Of a stretch of 64,000 nt of DNA, positions 11,008-23,701 are shown in pieces (the first letter of the stretch is position 1; each line of letters starts with the position of its first letter). The notes under the pieces are model-generated. The model was given only the letters and a program-made list of their open reading frames with translations, ran no database searches and was not told where the DNA came from. The DNA lies in assembly GCA_036346255.1 (NCBI GenBank), contig CM070623.1, positions 548,033-612,032 of the forward strand. The letters are read 5' to 3'. The translations under genes were made by a program, and so were the position numbers. The DNA comes from Ampelocalamus luodianensis. Lineage: Eukaryota > Streptophyta > Magnoliopsida > Poales > Poaceae.

Positions 11008-14000
11008 TGTCACATCCCCAAGTTAATAAAGAGGATTATTATGCATCTCATTAGTATGCATCATGTTTGTAAACTTTTTCGTTAAATATTGTACTTGGAA
11101 TATCTCAAAAACAAATATTAAACATACACTTTAATTTGAACTCCAACAGAAAAACTGAAACAAATGCTACTGAAGTCCCTCTGGAAATAATTTATTTAAA
11201 TACTATATTAATTATCATGAATTAATATAATTTTTCCCAGATTTATGGAACTGGGTTAAACCCTAAGAAAATTCAAACACCATTAAAAGACCTAGCCTAA
11301 GTTTGAATTTATATATTACAAAGTATATCATAAACAATAGGGTCTAATAATTTTTATGAGGACTAGACTATACCAGGAACCCCTGTGATTTATTTCACAT
11401 TTTTAGAAAAATTATTTCTATTTTTATTACCTCAGTCAAAGTAGAACCAGTTTGAATTAAATCAGTCAAACCCTAGTACTATTTCTCGGGCCTGAACCAA
11501 ACCTTGACTCGAGTCCGACCCGGCCTCTTGACTCAGTTGAGTAAACTAAACGCACCCACGCATGCAGGCCTTTGGATCTTAGATCAACGGTCCTGATCTC
11601 CTCACCTGTGGGGCAGTCCGAACAACACATTAGATCTGAGCCGTCCTTTCGAAATCTAACAGTCCCCGCCAACCCACTTACCTGGACTCACGCGAGCGCG
11701 TTGAGTCGCTGACACTGTGGGCCCGCGCTGTCAGGGTCATCTCCCACCTCTCGCTTCAGCCTCAGGCATCCTGTGCCACGCGGCCGAGCTCCTCCGACGC
11801 GCGCAGAACGGCGGAGTCCACGCCGTCAATCCACCGCATCCGTTGGCCAGTCCCGAGCTGCTCCGTCTCACGCCGCCTCCGTTGCTGTCTCTTCTCGAGC
11901 ATAATACCCCCTCTTTGCCCCCTTTCGAGCTCACTTCTCCTCTCGGTGCTGAGGAGGAGGACGCCATTGTGAGCTCCTCGCTTGGGTAAGATCCAGTCCA
12001 ATGGCTCCTCTCTGTGCTTTGCTCGATGCCTAGTCCATTTTTACTAATCTTAGCTTCTGCATTGCCTTGTAGCCTCTGGTTCATCTCCGTGCTCTCGGCC
12101 GTTCCAGAGCGTGCTCTCGCGGACACATTTGTGCCTTCTTCGTGTCCAAGAGGTATTATCCTCAACTTCGCACGCGTCATAATGTGTATTGGGATATCTT
12201 AAAGGTTTCCCCTCAACTAATTTTACTAATGCGCGACAGGATCCGGTGAATTTGAAGTTTGCACCATTTTCGGCCGTGAATCAACCTTTCGTCTCCCACT
12301 TAGATCCGGTAAGTCATTGTCCAATTCCTTGCTCCTATAGCAACCTCTTATGGTCCTTGAGCTTTGCTAATCATCCATTGTTCGTAGGATTGCTCAAGTA
12401 ATCCTCTCCTCGCGAAGCCGTGTCGCCGCCACCTTCTTCCCCGGCGCCGACGCAGCTCCAACAGCTCTGAGCCTCTCCAGGCCCTCTCCTAGCTCAGGTA
12501 GCTTACTCATAGTCCCTAGGACCTCAGGCACCTGCTTGATTGCGTTGTGGAGCAACACATTGATGTTTTCGAGTTTGCCATATTGAGCGCCGCCGCTCAA
12601 CTCCGGCTAGCCGCCGGTACAGGCCAACTCAGCCGTCGAGGCTACTCCCATTAGGAGCGCATTACTATTTTGCATCTGTACATGCCCTTGGCTGACGCCG
12701 CCGTGGCCGGAATCGCCGGCGAGCCGCCGGTGAAACGCGCGGGATCGAAATCCCGTTGTCGTACACCGACAGCGCTGTAGCAAAATGATTAGGAGTTAAG
12801 TGGTAATCATTAGCGTTAAGTGCTGTCTTAACGAGTTAAACAGTCGCTTACACGTGGGTCCTGTGCACAGAAAACGGCGGGGTTAAACGTAACGTAGAGT
12901 GGCTGACCTGTGGGCCCTGGCTTTCAATTCCGTGCACCGTGTGCGTGCACCAGTGGACCAAGTCCTTTGGACTGGGTCACTGACGGCGGGTCCCACATGT
13001 CAGTTCGGAATTTAAAATCTGAGTTAAAAAGGAAATTGCACTGTGCACTAGAACCCCACAAGTCAGCTACTGCGGCTAGCGCGTAGCTCGGTAAAAAAAT
13101 AGTAGCAAATGATTTATAAAATCCGAAAACCATTTACTTGCATATTGAAAATATGTATAACTTCAAAAATTCATAGCTATTTCATCTCAACTCCAAATTG
13201 AATGAAACCACTTCTGGAAATTTTTATATTTACTAAACTTTTTATTAAAATTGGTTTCAAACTTCTCTCTACAGCAAAGAGTATTATTTTGGAGATTGAT
13301 CCATTAACTCTATTATTTTTACAATAGAAAAAGGCTGAAAACTTTATAAATGCATAAATAATTCGTGGTAACTCCAAAAACAGTGAAATCAATTTTGATA
13401 AATGCTATTTCAAATTAACTTAATTATAAAAATGATTTCAATCTTACCTCTGTCACAGAAAATATATGTTTAGAAAAATGATCCTAAAAGGCATTATTTT
13501 TACACTATAAATGCTTATAACTTTAGAAATTCATAACTAAATCATGAAAATTCCAAATAAAGAAAACTCAACCGTTTTTATCTTATATTATTATTCTCTA
13601 TTTACCTATGTAATCCTTTGTCCCACTAATGCTCTACAAATTTTGGCCAAATAATTAATTGCTTAAATAAGGTCATATTGAAATCTGAAATTCAAACATT
13701 CATAACTCTCACATAATAAATCCAATTGGAATAATTATTTCACCTAAATTCATCTAAAATCATGACTTAGCTACTGTAGAAAAATCATGCATTTTTTAGC
13801 ATTTTGAATTTTGAGGTATTTCTCGATGTTTATTCGGTATTGTATTTATATAGATTCCGAGCCTATTGATATCGACTCCTACGCGACTGAGAGTGAGCAA
13901 CTAAGCTACCAGTAAGGCAAGCATCATTTGAACTTTCTTTTGCATCATATTTGATCCCAGTTTTGTTAAGTTAGTGCAATGATAATTGCTTGCATGCTAT

Positions 14001-15648
14001 TTTGTGATGAATAGTTAGACACATCCTATTATCTTGTCATTGTGGCTATCCATGAATTATTCCAGTACTGAAATACTTAAGATAGGATGTGTGAAGTTTT
14101 ATTGTTCGGGTTTTGCTTAGCCATGCAAGTCTAGAAACGGTAGTTTGGTTGTCGGGAATAACCCGACAACTATGGGAAAAACACAACTTTCTTTGTATAC
14201 TTTTGTTTTAGATCTTCGTATTTCTTTTGTGAGTTAAATTTTGTCATTTTAAATGAGCTTTTGGTCTGGACAAGTGATGGTTACTGATGGTGCCTTCGTG
14301 CACGAGAATTGGGTATGTGGTTTGACTTGTCTGGACGATTAAGGACCGAACTTGGGTACCTGCGGTTCAAGCAATATTCGTGCTACCACACGCGGGTTGG
14401 GAGCCGTATGGTTAAGTAGGGGGAAGATTTGTTGTGTTGAGTCCCACGGTGGTGAAATTGTAAGGGCATGGAACCGCGAAATCCTATGTTCCTTTTGGGC
14501 CGATAGGATGGAGACGTTAACGTCTTGTGTTTCCTAGGAGCCCTGGGTTGAGGGACTTAGCCCAATGGATCTTCTTGCTAAAAACGACCATATCTCGATT
14601 TCCCCGGCCAACACACCAAAGGAAGTGTGTTAATTTCGGTGGCTTACAGGCTAGTCGAGTCGTGTGGGTAAAGTAGTACACCCCTGCAGGGTATAAATCT
14701 ATTCGAATAGCCGTGTCCACGGTTATGGACGATCGCTTGAGTTTGTGGCTGCTTATTGTTAGACTTGGAATTGAATTGTGGGTAAACTCGGTTTTGTCAT
14801 GAATGGGTTGTTCACGATGTTGTTGTGCCAAAGTGGACAGCCACTTTGTTATTTATATGATTCTTTTGTTATTCAATTATTACTTATTCACATGCTTTAC
14901 TTCTGCTTCAAATCTGATTTTAAACTGGCACATGAAAAACTAGTATGTGTAGGTTGTATGTTGCGTCTCTTTTGCAAAACTAAGCCAATATGAGCCATCC
15001 TTTGGAACAGCCTTATGCATAACTAATTTTATTTGTGTAAGACTTGCGAGTACTCTTTGGTACTCGGCCAGATGTTTGCTGGCTCTTACAGGTGAGGAGG
15101 ATATCAAGGCAGACGAGCTTGTCAGTGTCGATTTAGGCGATACTAATGAGTAGTGCTATCTTTAACCCCAGTCGGTTACCGATGGGTTATGGGGCATACC
15201 ACTGCTATCCTTTTGGTTTACTAATTGCTTCCGCTGCTACTTTATGAACTTGTTTAATTTGGCCGGACGACCACTTGTATTAGTTGTAAACTTGGAACTG
15301 TAATGTATGACTTTTGTACTATTTATGTATGAGCGTTGTATGGATGTGACCAATGTTGTATGAGAGCATGAATATATTGGTCGCTGATCTTGGGAGCCAA
15401 TATAAGTCATGCTCGCTGTTCATGGCTTCCTATTTAACTCACTAAGTGTAGTGCTTGACTTGTTGGAGAACCGACAATCATGTAGTGCTCGCAGAGGAGC
15501 GGCGCGCATGATCGTCGGGGCTCTAGTTTTCAGTTAAGCCTCCCATTTAGACTGAGTTAAGTTGAAATCCATTTACCGGAGGTCCTGAGTTATGTCCTTA
15601 AGACCATGCTTAGTCTCGGTCTTATGGAGATAACCCGGGGTCCCCACA
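11008..15648 (+). mobile_element. Solo LTR, 4.6 kb, inserted in element B RT
   Basis: The insert begins TGTCACATCCCC and ends GGGGTCCCCACA. It is flanked by GTCGA (11003-11007) and GCCGA (15649-15653), a 5 bp target duplication with one mismatch. Removing it rejoins the RT/connection reading of element B (SW before, TPNTVTQVRSFLG after). It contains no gag or pol. A block at 14690-14725 (CTGCAGGGTATAAA then CTATTCGAATAGCCGT) is also found in the solo LTR at 23702-27125. This is best explained as a solo LTR left by recombination between two LTRs of a Tekay-like gypsy element. The GC-rich stretch at about 11700-12750 has open frames but no recognisable domain. Confidence 0.85.
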
Positions 15649-17880
15649 GCCGACTCCTAACACGGTCACACAGGTACGAAGCTTTTTAGGACTTGCTGGA
15701 TTCTACTGCCGCTTCGTGAAGGATTTCAGCACCATCGCTGCACCATTGAATGAGCTCACCAAGAAGGGTGTGCCATTTGTTTGGAGCGCCGCACAAGAGA
15801 ACGCCTTCACCACATTGAAGGATAAGTTAACACATGCACCACTACTCCAACTACCTGATTTTAATAAGACTTTTGAACTAGAATGTGATGCTAGCGGAAT
15901 TGGTTTAGGTGGTGTATTGTTACAAGAAGGTAAACCTATAGCATACTTCGGTGAGTAACTGAGTGGGCCTAGTTTGAACTATTCTATTTATGATAAGGAA
16001 TTATATGCACTATTTCGAACTTTGGAAACTTGGCAACATTATTTATGGCCCAAAGAATTTGTTATACATTCTGATCACGAATCTTTGAAGCATATTCGAA
16101 GTCAAAGTAAACTGAACCGTAGGCATGCAAAGTGGGTTGAATTTATTGAGTCTTTTACTTATATCATAAAACACAAGAAGGGAAAGGAGAATGTTATTGC
16201 TGATGCTTTGTCTAGGAGATATACCATGCTTTCACAACTTGACTTCAAAAATTTTGGATTGGAGACTATTAAAGAGCAATATGTGCATAATGCTGATTTT
16301 ACAGATATATTGTTGAATTGTAAAGAAGGGAAAACGTGGAACAAAATTGTTATTAATGACGGATTTGTGTTTAGATCTAACAAGCTATGCATTCCAGCTA
16401 GCTCCGTTCATTTGTTGTTGTTACAGGAAGCGCATGGAGGCGGGCTGATGGGACACTTTGGCGTGAAGAAAACGGAGGATATACTTGCTGATCATTTCTT
16501 TTGACCAAAGATGAGACGGGACATCGAGCGCTACGTTGCTCGCTGCACTACATGTCAACGAGCTAAGTCACGACTTAATCCTCATGGTTTATACATGCCT
16601 CTACCAGTTTTCAACGTTCTGTGGGAAGATATTTCGATGGACTTTGTTTTAGGATTGCCTATAACAAAGAAGGGGAGCGATAGTATATTCATGATTGTTG
16701 ATAGATTTTCTAAGATGGCTCACTTTATACCATGTCATAAGAGCAATGATGCTACCCATATTGCTGATTTATTCTTTCGTGAAGTTGTTCGCTTGCATGG
16801 TGTGCCTAACACTATAGTTTCATATCGTGATGCTAAATTTTTTAGCCACTTTTGGAGAACTTTATGGGCTAAATTGGGGAGTAAGCTATTATTTTCTACT
16901 ACTTGTCATCCCCAAACTGAAGGACAAACTGAAGTTGTGAATAGAACTTTATGTACAATGCTTAGGGCTGTGTTGAAAAATAATTTAAAAATGTGGGAAG
17001 AATGCTTGCCTCATATTGCTTGCCTCATATTGAGTTTACTTATAATCGTTCATTGCATTCTACTACAAAAATGTGCCCTTTTGAAGTTGTTTATGGTTTT
17101 GTGCCTCGTGCTCCTATTGATTTAATGCATATTCCATCTTCGGATAAATTGAACTTTGATGCTAAATAACGTGCTGAATTGATTTTAAAAATGCATGAGA
17201 CAACTAAGGAGAATATAGAGCGCATGAATGCTAAATATAAACTTGTTGGTAGTTAGGGAAGAAAACATTTAACTTTTGAACCAGGAGATCTTGTTTGGTT
17301 GCACTTGAGAAAACATAGGTTCCCTTAATTGAGGAAGTCAAAATTGAGGCCTCGAGCTGATGGTCCTTTCAAAGTGTTAGAAAAGGTTAATGATAATGCA
17401 TACAAACTTGACCTGCCTGCAGATTTTGGGGTTAGTCCCACATTTAACATTGCAGATTTGAAGCCATACTTGGGAGAAGAGGATGAGCTTGAGTCAGGGC
17501 GACTCAAATGCAAGAAGGGGAGGATGATGAGGACATCCCTAACTTGGATACAACCGCACCTACACACATAGCTGATCCACAGCAAATATTACAAGGACCA
17601 ATTACTCGAGCTCGTGCTCGCCAACTTAATCACCAGGTGAATTCGTTTATAGGTTTATATATTACTGAGAATAGATCGCTACCTAATGCAAGTGATTTAA
17701 TTGTGCTTAGGAACATGGGAAAGGACCAAGGAGAGGTATGTGGAGTCATGGACAAGCATAGGAGGCATAATGGAGGTCATCGCGTCACTTTGGGTCCGAG
17801 CCAAGCAAGAGTTCGAGTTGGGCTCGTTCTGGATTCGAGTTCGAACTGCTGCGACACCACTAAGTTCAAACGACCATAAC
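15649..17880 (+). pseudogene. Ty3/gypsy element B (CRM-like): RNase H and integrase
   Basis: This continues element B. In order: connection domain (FYCRFVKDFSTIAAPLNEL), RNase H (ECDASGIGLGG near 15880; HSDHESLKHI), integrase zinc finger (HGGGLMGHFG, then CTTCQRAKS), integrase core (SMDFVLGLP; CHPQTEGQTEVVNR) and the C-terminal LRPRADGPFKVL and FNIADLKPYLGEEDE segment. The last of these is characteristic of this grass gypsy family. Stops occur at about 15957, 16502 (usual Trp), 17167, 17254 and 17327. A 14 bp tandem duplication near 17005-17032 shifts the frame. The element is inactive. Confidence 0.88.
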
Positions 17881-18518
17881 TTCTTCATACGGACTCCGTT
17901 TGGGATGTTCTTAGACTTCATTGAAAGCTTATCAAGTCTACTTTCCAATGGATCCAACCTCAACTTCAAATTCCAACCGAGCCGGCCACAATAAACAAAA
18001 CAATCCACGTCTATTTTTTTTGTCCGAGTCAAAAAGGGTGCTGCGCCACCTCCTCTTGGGCCCATGGGCCTTGTAACCCTAGGGGCGGGCGTCCACTTCC
18101 CTGGCTGCCACCCCTGGTCATCTTCCCATATAGGAGCCGCCGTCCCCCTGGCTAGAACTCGGATTTCGTTGAGTTTAGGTTTAGCCATTGTGCAAACTTT
18201 TGTTCTTCAGTTGTGTCGGACGACCACCTGTCAAGACAGCCTTTGGGATCCCACATTTGTTTTTCAATACCATCTATACTACAATTTCTATTTGCAATAT
18301 CAGATTGCCTATATTTTATTCTTGCTAGTTCTTCGATTGCTCGCAGGAATTGAACCTCGTGTTCAGGTTGATCGTGTTTCCAGCACGGTCAATAACGTCA
18401 CGGAGTTGGTTCAACAATTGCTAAGGTGCAAGCGTCGTCGTACGGTTGTAGTCGGATCGCGAGAATCACCTCCACCAAAATCGATAGTTATCAATCTCAT
18501 CGAAAGATCGGGAACCCC
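17880..18518 (+). other. Element B 3' non-coding tail, probable LTR part
   Basis: This follows the last gag-pol-like reading. It contains phrases resembling the leader/LTR of the same gypsy family (GATTGCTCGCAGGAATTG and CGTCGTCGTACGGTTGTAG). It has no partner repeat upstream of gag at 8346, so it cannot be confirmed as an LTR inside the window. The right boundary is set near a CA at 18517-18518, after which sequence typical of element A's LTR returns. Confidence 0.4.
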
Positions 18519-18914
18519 ATCTCCATCACAAGGGATTGACTTTTGTGAGACAGACTTCCTTCAAATGACTAGGTTGGCGGCCCAGTCAGTTTGCCTTGTG
18601 GGGTAATGGCAAACCGGTTGGCTTTTGTTTATCACCATCTTATGGCTTTTGCTTCCGCTGTTATTTAAGTTATTTAACTATCTTTTGGCCGGTTGGCCCT
18701 TGTTGTAATAACTCTATTATGTATGTCTTTTGCTTTGTAAAGTTTGTGCTTTGGTTCTGTGCTTGTATGGAATTGATGCATGATTTTGTAAAAGGGTGTG
18801 TGTACAACATTTCTGGGAGGTACACATTTTCCCGAGGTGCGGGATATTTTGTTTGTGATGCTAGGGTCAATTGGAAGACAAAGCACTACAAGCTAAATAC
18901 CCCGGGATCTCACA
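18519..18914 (+). mobile_element. 3' LTR of element A, final segment
   Basis: The LTR 3' part resumes after element B. ATGACTAGGTTG...CCCAGTC matches the layout near the end of the solo LTR at 23702-27125, and GCTTCCGCTGTTATTTA...TTGGCCGG matches the end region of the 11008-15648 solo LTR. It finishes ATACCCCGGGATCTCACA, comparable to AACCCGGGGTCCCCACA in that second LTR. The end position is ambiguous by a few bases because of a CACACA run. With the two earlier segments, the reconstructed LTR is about 3.7 kb. Confidence 0.65.
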
Positions 18915-18982
18915 CAACATTCAAACAGTGGTACTAAAACATTACAAATATAAACGGAGGTGAACTCCTCACGACATACAAA

Positions 18983-21100
18983 CTAGCGATGCCTAAATGA
19001 GCTCGATTTGTTGGGGCACTCCTTCAGGGAGTGCCCTGGGGTCTTGCATATCCTGCACTTCCTTGGGCCGGTCTGGTTCCCACGCTGGCTATCATTCATG
19101 TCGTTCCGAAAGCGTCGTATTTGCCGTCGTCCTGTCCCAGTTTGCTTCAACGCTTTGTTCGGGGCCCATTTCACCATATGCGTCCAAACATCCCCGTAGT
19201 TCATATCCACATCGTACGCATTGAACTCAGTGCTCCTTGTCCCGAAAAGATGGTGCATGTTGTAGTACTCAGAGATGTACGACGTATATATCTGCTTAAC
19301 TTGTGCGCACACCCTATACACATGAGAGCATGGCTTGTGAAGAAGCTTTGGCTTTTTGCAGGTGTAGGTAGCCACATCAGTGAGGGTGCAAGCATGCTTC
19401 CTATCCCCTCTGGCATGGCTATCTACATATTTATGCCTCAGCTAGATCACATACTTCCTCCTTAGGCCATCAATCACACAGATATCGTGCGTATAAGCTT
19501 TCTTCATCTTCTTGTCCATGTACCTCTGCATGTTCTCGGACCACTGTTTCCTTTCATCCAGCTATCGCTTCGCTATGGTGCCACTATTGACAAAATAACT
19601 AATTGCGTGAGTCCTAGTCTCATGAACAATAGCGGTGATAAGGAGGCACCGCATACCTTTCATCACGCTATTGTACACCTCAGACATGTTGGTTGTCATA
19701 ATGTCATATCTTGCACCATCAGTGTCGTACAGTTGTGACCATTTCTCCAACTTAGGAGCATGTAGATTTATGCACTCGAAAAAGATAATGGTGCTCCTAG
19801 ATGCCCCTCTTGCAATGTGTTCTCCCTTCTGTGGCTCTGGAGGAGACTCCCTGGTATGCCTCACAGTCTGCTCATCAAGTTTTTTGCAGATGGCCTCAAA
19901 CTTGCGCCTTTGGTTTTGCATGCACAACTTCTTGAAGGTCTTCATCAGATCCTTACTGTGGAACCGGCTGAAGAAGTTTGATCCAAGATGCCTCACACAC
20001 CACCAGGTTTCCACATCATTCCACTGTAATGGGGGTTGCCTCCCATTCTTCATTGTGTTGAGTGCAGACAACAACCCAGTATTACAGTCTGTGATAAGGC
20101 ACACATTAGGTCGTTCTCCCACAACGTCCCGCTTGACATTTATGAGGAACCACAACCAATTGTTTGTGTTCTCATTCTCAACGATGGCAAAGGTAACCGG
20201 AAGAAGTTGGTCATTTGCATTTACCACAACCGCAGTGAGTATGGTGCCCTTGTACCTCTTGGTAAGGAAAGTGTCATCTATTGTGAGCACCGGACAACAG
20301 AACTTGAAGCCCACTATGGCCTGACCAAATCCCCAGAACACACAGAATATGTAGCAGTTCAGGCCTCCGTTAGGATGTATTATGTCTAGCTTGTTTATGT
20401 ATGTGCCACGGTTTGCTTATACAATCTTATGAAGCATTCTTGGTACAACGTTGTATGCCTCCTCATATGTCCCGTACAGAAACTCAGTCACTTTCTACTT
20501 GGCTCATTGGACCTTGCTATAACTGACTCGATAACCAACCAGATTGGCAACATCTGACACCAGCATCTTGGGAGAGACGGACACATCTTCCGCAACCAGG
20601 TGGCTGATTAGGCTTGCCACTTATGCATAAGTGACATTCCTATGCTGCTGCTACAGCTCACTTAGCTCACAAATGTGGTCGATCAGCCTCGTGGTCGTGA
20701 AGCGTGAAGTCCGTAACATGGCCCTTCACCTTCTACGCACGGACCTTGCCAGGGTAGCCTCCCACTACACACTTTACTACGTAATGAGTTGGGTTTGACC
20801 TATACACCTGATACACACGGCTGATGGACAAGACGAACCACGTTATAGCTTGTTACACGACCACCTTGTTCAGAAAGTGCTACCCAACTAATAGGGTGTC
20901 ATCATCAAATTCCCCATTGGGACTCGTCATGTCACGTGGCAATACAAGGGACAACACTGCAAGTTCATCCAATCTGGATGACATGTAAACCACCTCCGTT
21001 GACATAATTTCATTCACCGGGCTAGGACCCCCTGCACCCTCAGGTGTGTCCTCTTTGCTACCATCAGAGCCTGGTTCTGCGTCCTCATCGGACTCCAATC
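18983..21100 (-). pseudogene. Mutator-like (MuDR/MULE) transposase pseudogene
   Basis: Read right to left: an acidic N-terminal part (about 20880-21098), a MuDR-type DNA-binding region with stops and frameshifts (about 20350-20870), the MULE catalytic domain (19562-20341; FWGFGQAIVGFKFCCPVLTI, LITDCNTGL), then a SWIM zinc finger (TCKKPKLLHKPCSHV) and a C-terminal CCHC knuckle (CRICKTPGHSLKEC) ending at 18983. The domain order is that of plant MULE transposases. Multiple frame breaks in the N-terminal third make it a pseudogene. Only about 70 bp separate its stop codon from the LTR end at 18914. Its downstream terminal repeat is not in the window, probably because element A inserted there. Confidence 0.85.
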
Positions 21101-21756
21101 TGGCTGGTTTGGTACAAACTCATGGCAGCCAATGCGGGCCAACCACCATTCTCCCGCCCCTCATTTTCAACAAAATTCTCGGTAAATCTTCTATCAGAGT
21201 CTTACTCCAAATCAACACATTTCATGCTCCCATCATCACCCACCGCTTGCACTTCCCCACTCCCACTAGCACTAGCATCATCAATGTTTGACGACACACT
21301 TTGTACGAACTACACATACACCATCGGCCTCCTATATATCGCCGCCTTGGGATTCGTAGCAATCTACATGTACTAGCCCTATGCAACGCTACCCTTCCGC
21401 TTGTGTAACTCCCATACGCCCTGCCCTCACTTATTCGCATAGGTTACCGCCTCGATGACACACCTCTTCCTTGATATCTCTATGTCGAACTCTCCGGATG
21501 CAGCTACTCAGCTCGTAAATACTCATCTAATTCAAGCCCTCCCCGGACCACTTTAAACTAGCATCTTGATATGTCTAACCCACTCGGTCTGCCTCGTATG
21601 AGACCGTCGCTAAAAAAACACAAGCAAATCTTGCATGTTGGACATTACCTATGACCACAATAACCCAATATACTTAATATCCTTGTTTCGAGCAATTCAC
21701 CATTTTTTGTACTACCTGCGAATTAAACTAGCTACTCAACAATTAACATATTTTTC

Positions 21757-22620
21757 CTACGTAGCCATCAATCGTGTTAAACACATTTGCAAAATTTACC
21801 ATAATTTTTTTTAGACGCACTACACCATTTTTTGTACACAATATGTGCTAAATATTTTATTTGTAGACAACCACCTGAATAGTTTGCACTACTTAATCTA
21901 CATTTTCCTAAAGTGCCAAAGCAACTAAATTTTGATAATCCTGACCTAATTATGCTACCTAATCAGTGCATAATTAACTTACTAGTAAATTAATGATGAC
22001 TATCTTTCTAATCACGCGCATCAAAAAAATGCCATAACCATCAACAACAATGTTTAAATATTGTTCCTACATAGCCAGCAATCGTGCTAAACACATTCGC
22101 AACATTTTACCATTTTGTTTTCAGACGCACTACACCATTATTTGTACACAATAAGTTCTAAACATTTCATTTATAGACAACCACCTAAATAGTTTGCACT
22201 ACTTAATCTACATTTTCCTACATCGCCAAAGCAACTAAACCTTGATAATCCTAACCTAATTACCTTACCTAATAAGTGCATAATTAACATACTAGTAAAT
22301 TAATGTGGGCTATCTTCCTAATCACACGAGTAAACAAATGCCATAACCAGCAACGACCATGTTTAAATATATCATGCTAAACACATTCACAACATGTACC
22401 TTTTTTCAGACACGCTACACCATTATTTGTGCATAATATGTGCTAAACATTTTATCTGTACACAATCACCTAAACAATTTGAACTATCTACATTTTCCTA
22501 CATCGCTAAAGCAACTACACTTTGGTAATCCTTATCTAATTATGTTACCTAATCAGTGGCTAATTAACAAATGACTAAATTAATGATGACTATATTCCTA
22601 TCATTGTCAAAAAGCTAATC
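21757..22620. repeat. Three tandem ~300 bp AT-rich repeats
   Basis: A block starting near ATCGTG(T/C)TAAACACATT recurs at 21771, 22081 and about 22371. Each copy contains CACTACACCATT, ACAACCACCT, CTACATTTTCCTA and TTAACTAGTAAATTAATG-like phrases in the same order. Spacing is 310 bp and then about 290 bp. The copies are diverged by substitutions and small indels. They lie upstream of the MULE transposase and may be its subterminal region. No coding potential is seen. Confidence 0.8.
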
Positions 22621-23701
22621 AAACACTAATTACACAATTAATATACACCATGCATGCGGAAAAAAAACCTCTTCTCGAAGATCTTCGCTTGATCTAGGAC
22701 TCTATCTACTAATACAACTGCTTAACACCGCTCTAGAATCTCCCAAATCAACAGCAAAACTTGCTACCGCGCGCTCTGTCTCTCGCTCGCTCCTCTCTAT
22801 CCCTCTGCGCCAAGCGAATGAGGCTAGTGTGTGTGTTGGGGAGGCGGGACGGACATGGGATTTTAAAGCCACTCATCAACTACCACCAGTGAACCGGGTA
22901 AGCGGCAAGGACACGACCAGGCGGCAATGGTGCGACGCGAAGACGTGACTGGGTGACAATGTGCAGTGCACTAGGTGAACGACAGGGGGACAACACAACG
23001 CGACGACAAGAAAGACGACTGAACCGAATGTGTGGCATGCACGGCAACACGGGTCCAGTGCTCCCAGTGAGCGGTAGGTGGGTTGCAGGTCTCCGGGCAT
23101 GCGGCAGGGGCCTAGCGTGGTTTCGATGTGTGGCATGTGTCCTGAAGTGCTCCGGGTGAGCGACAGGAACATGTAGTGGTCCGGGAGCACTACAGGCGAC
23201 GCGTGTCGCCTTCCAAATCATCGGTGGTGCCATTTTTAGCAATCCGACGAGCGGAGGGCTAAATTTGCTATTTTCTAGCCAAAACATGCTAAAAGAGCCA
23301 AAAACTCTCCAGCAAAAGCCTTACAAAACAAGGCTCGGTAAGCTACAGAAAGGGACTACGAATGTACAACTGAAGAAAACAAGAACATCTTAGAAAAAAT
23401 GTAGTCATCTCAAGAACTAGAGAAGGTCGTTATCCTTGCCTAGCGATTTTTTTTTGCACATGAGACATGTCATCAATGCCAAAGCTTCTGAAACTCAAAT
23501 CACCATGATCTAAACCTTAATCAGTCTCGATGAACGCAGTAATCCAACAATCTGGTTATCGCTAAAAAATGAAGTTAGGAGTTTGGATGCTTCACAAAGA
23601 CACTAACATAGATGTGCCTGAAAAAAAATGTGTGGCAATACAAAGACAACACCCATGATTAAATATAATTTATGGCAACACAAACCATTGAGGATAGTAC
23701 A
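22621..23701. other. Unassigned spacer between MULE repeats and solo LTR
   Basis: About 22870-23230 is GC-rich, with open frames on both strands but no domain or codon signature that I recognise. About 23240-23700 is AT-richer, with no feature. The right terminal repeat of the MULE could lie here, but its partner end is missing, so it cannot be placed. Confidence 0.4.

Noticed and set aside
11717..12600. Apparent GC-rich gene with frames on both strands
   Set aside because: It is inside the 4.6 kb solo LTR. The frames are short and repetitive, and similar GC-rich blocks occur at the same place in the other large LTRs.
19635..20324. 229-residue plus-strand open frame
   Set aside because: Antisense shadow of the MULE catalytic domain.
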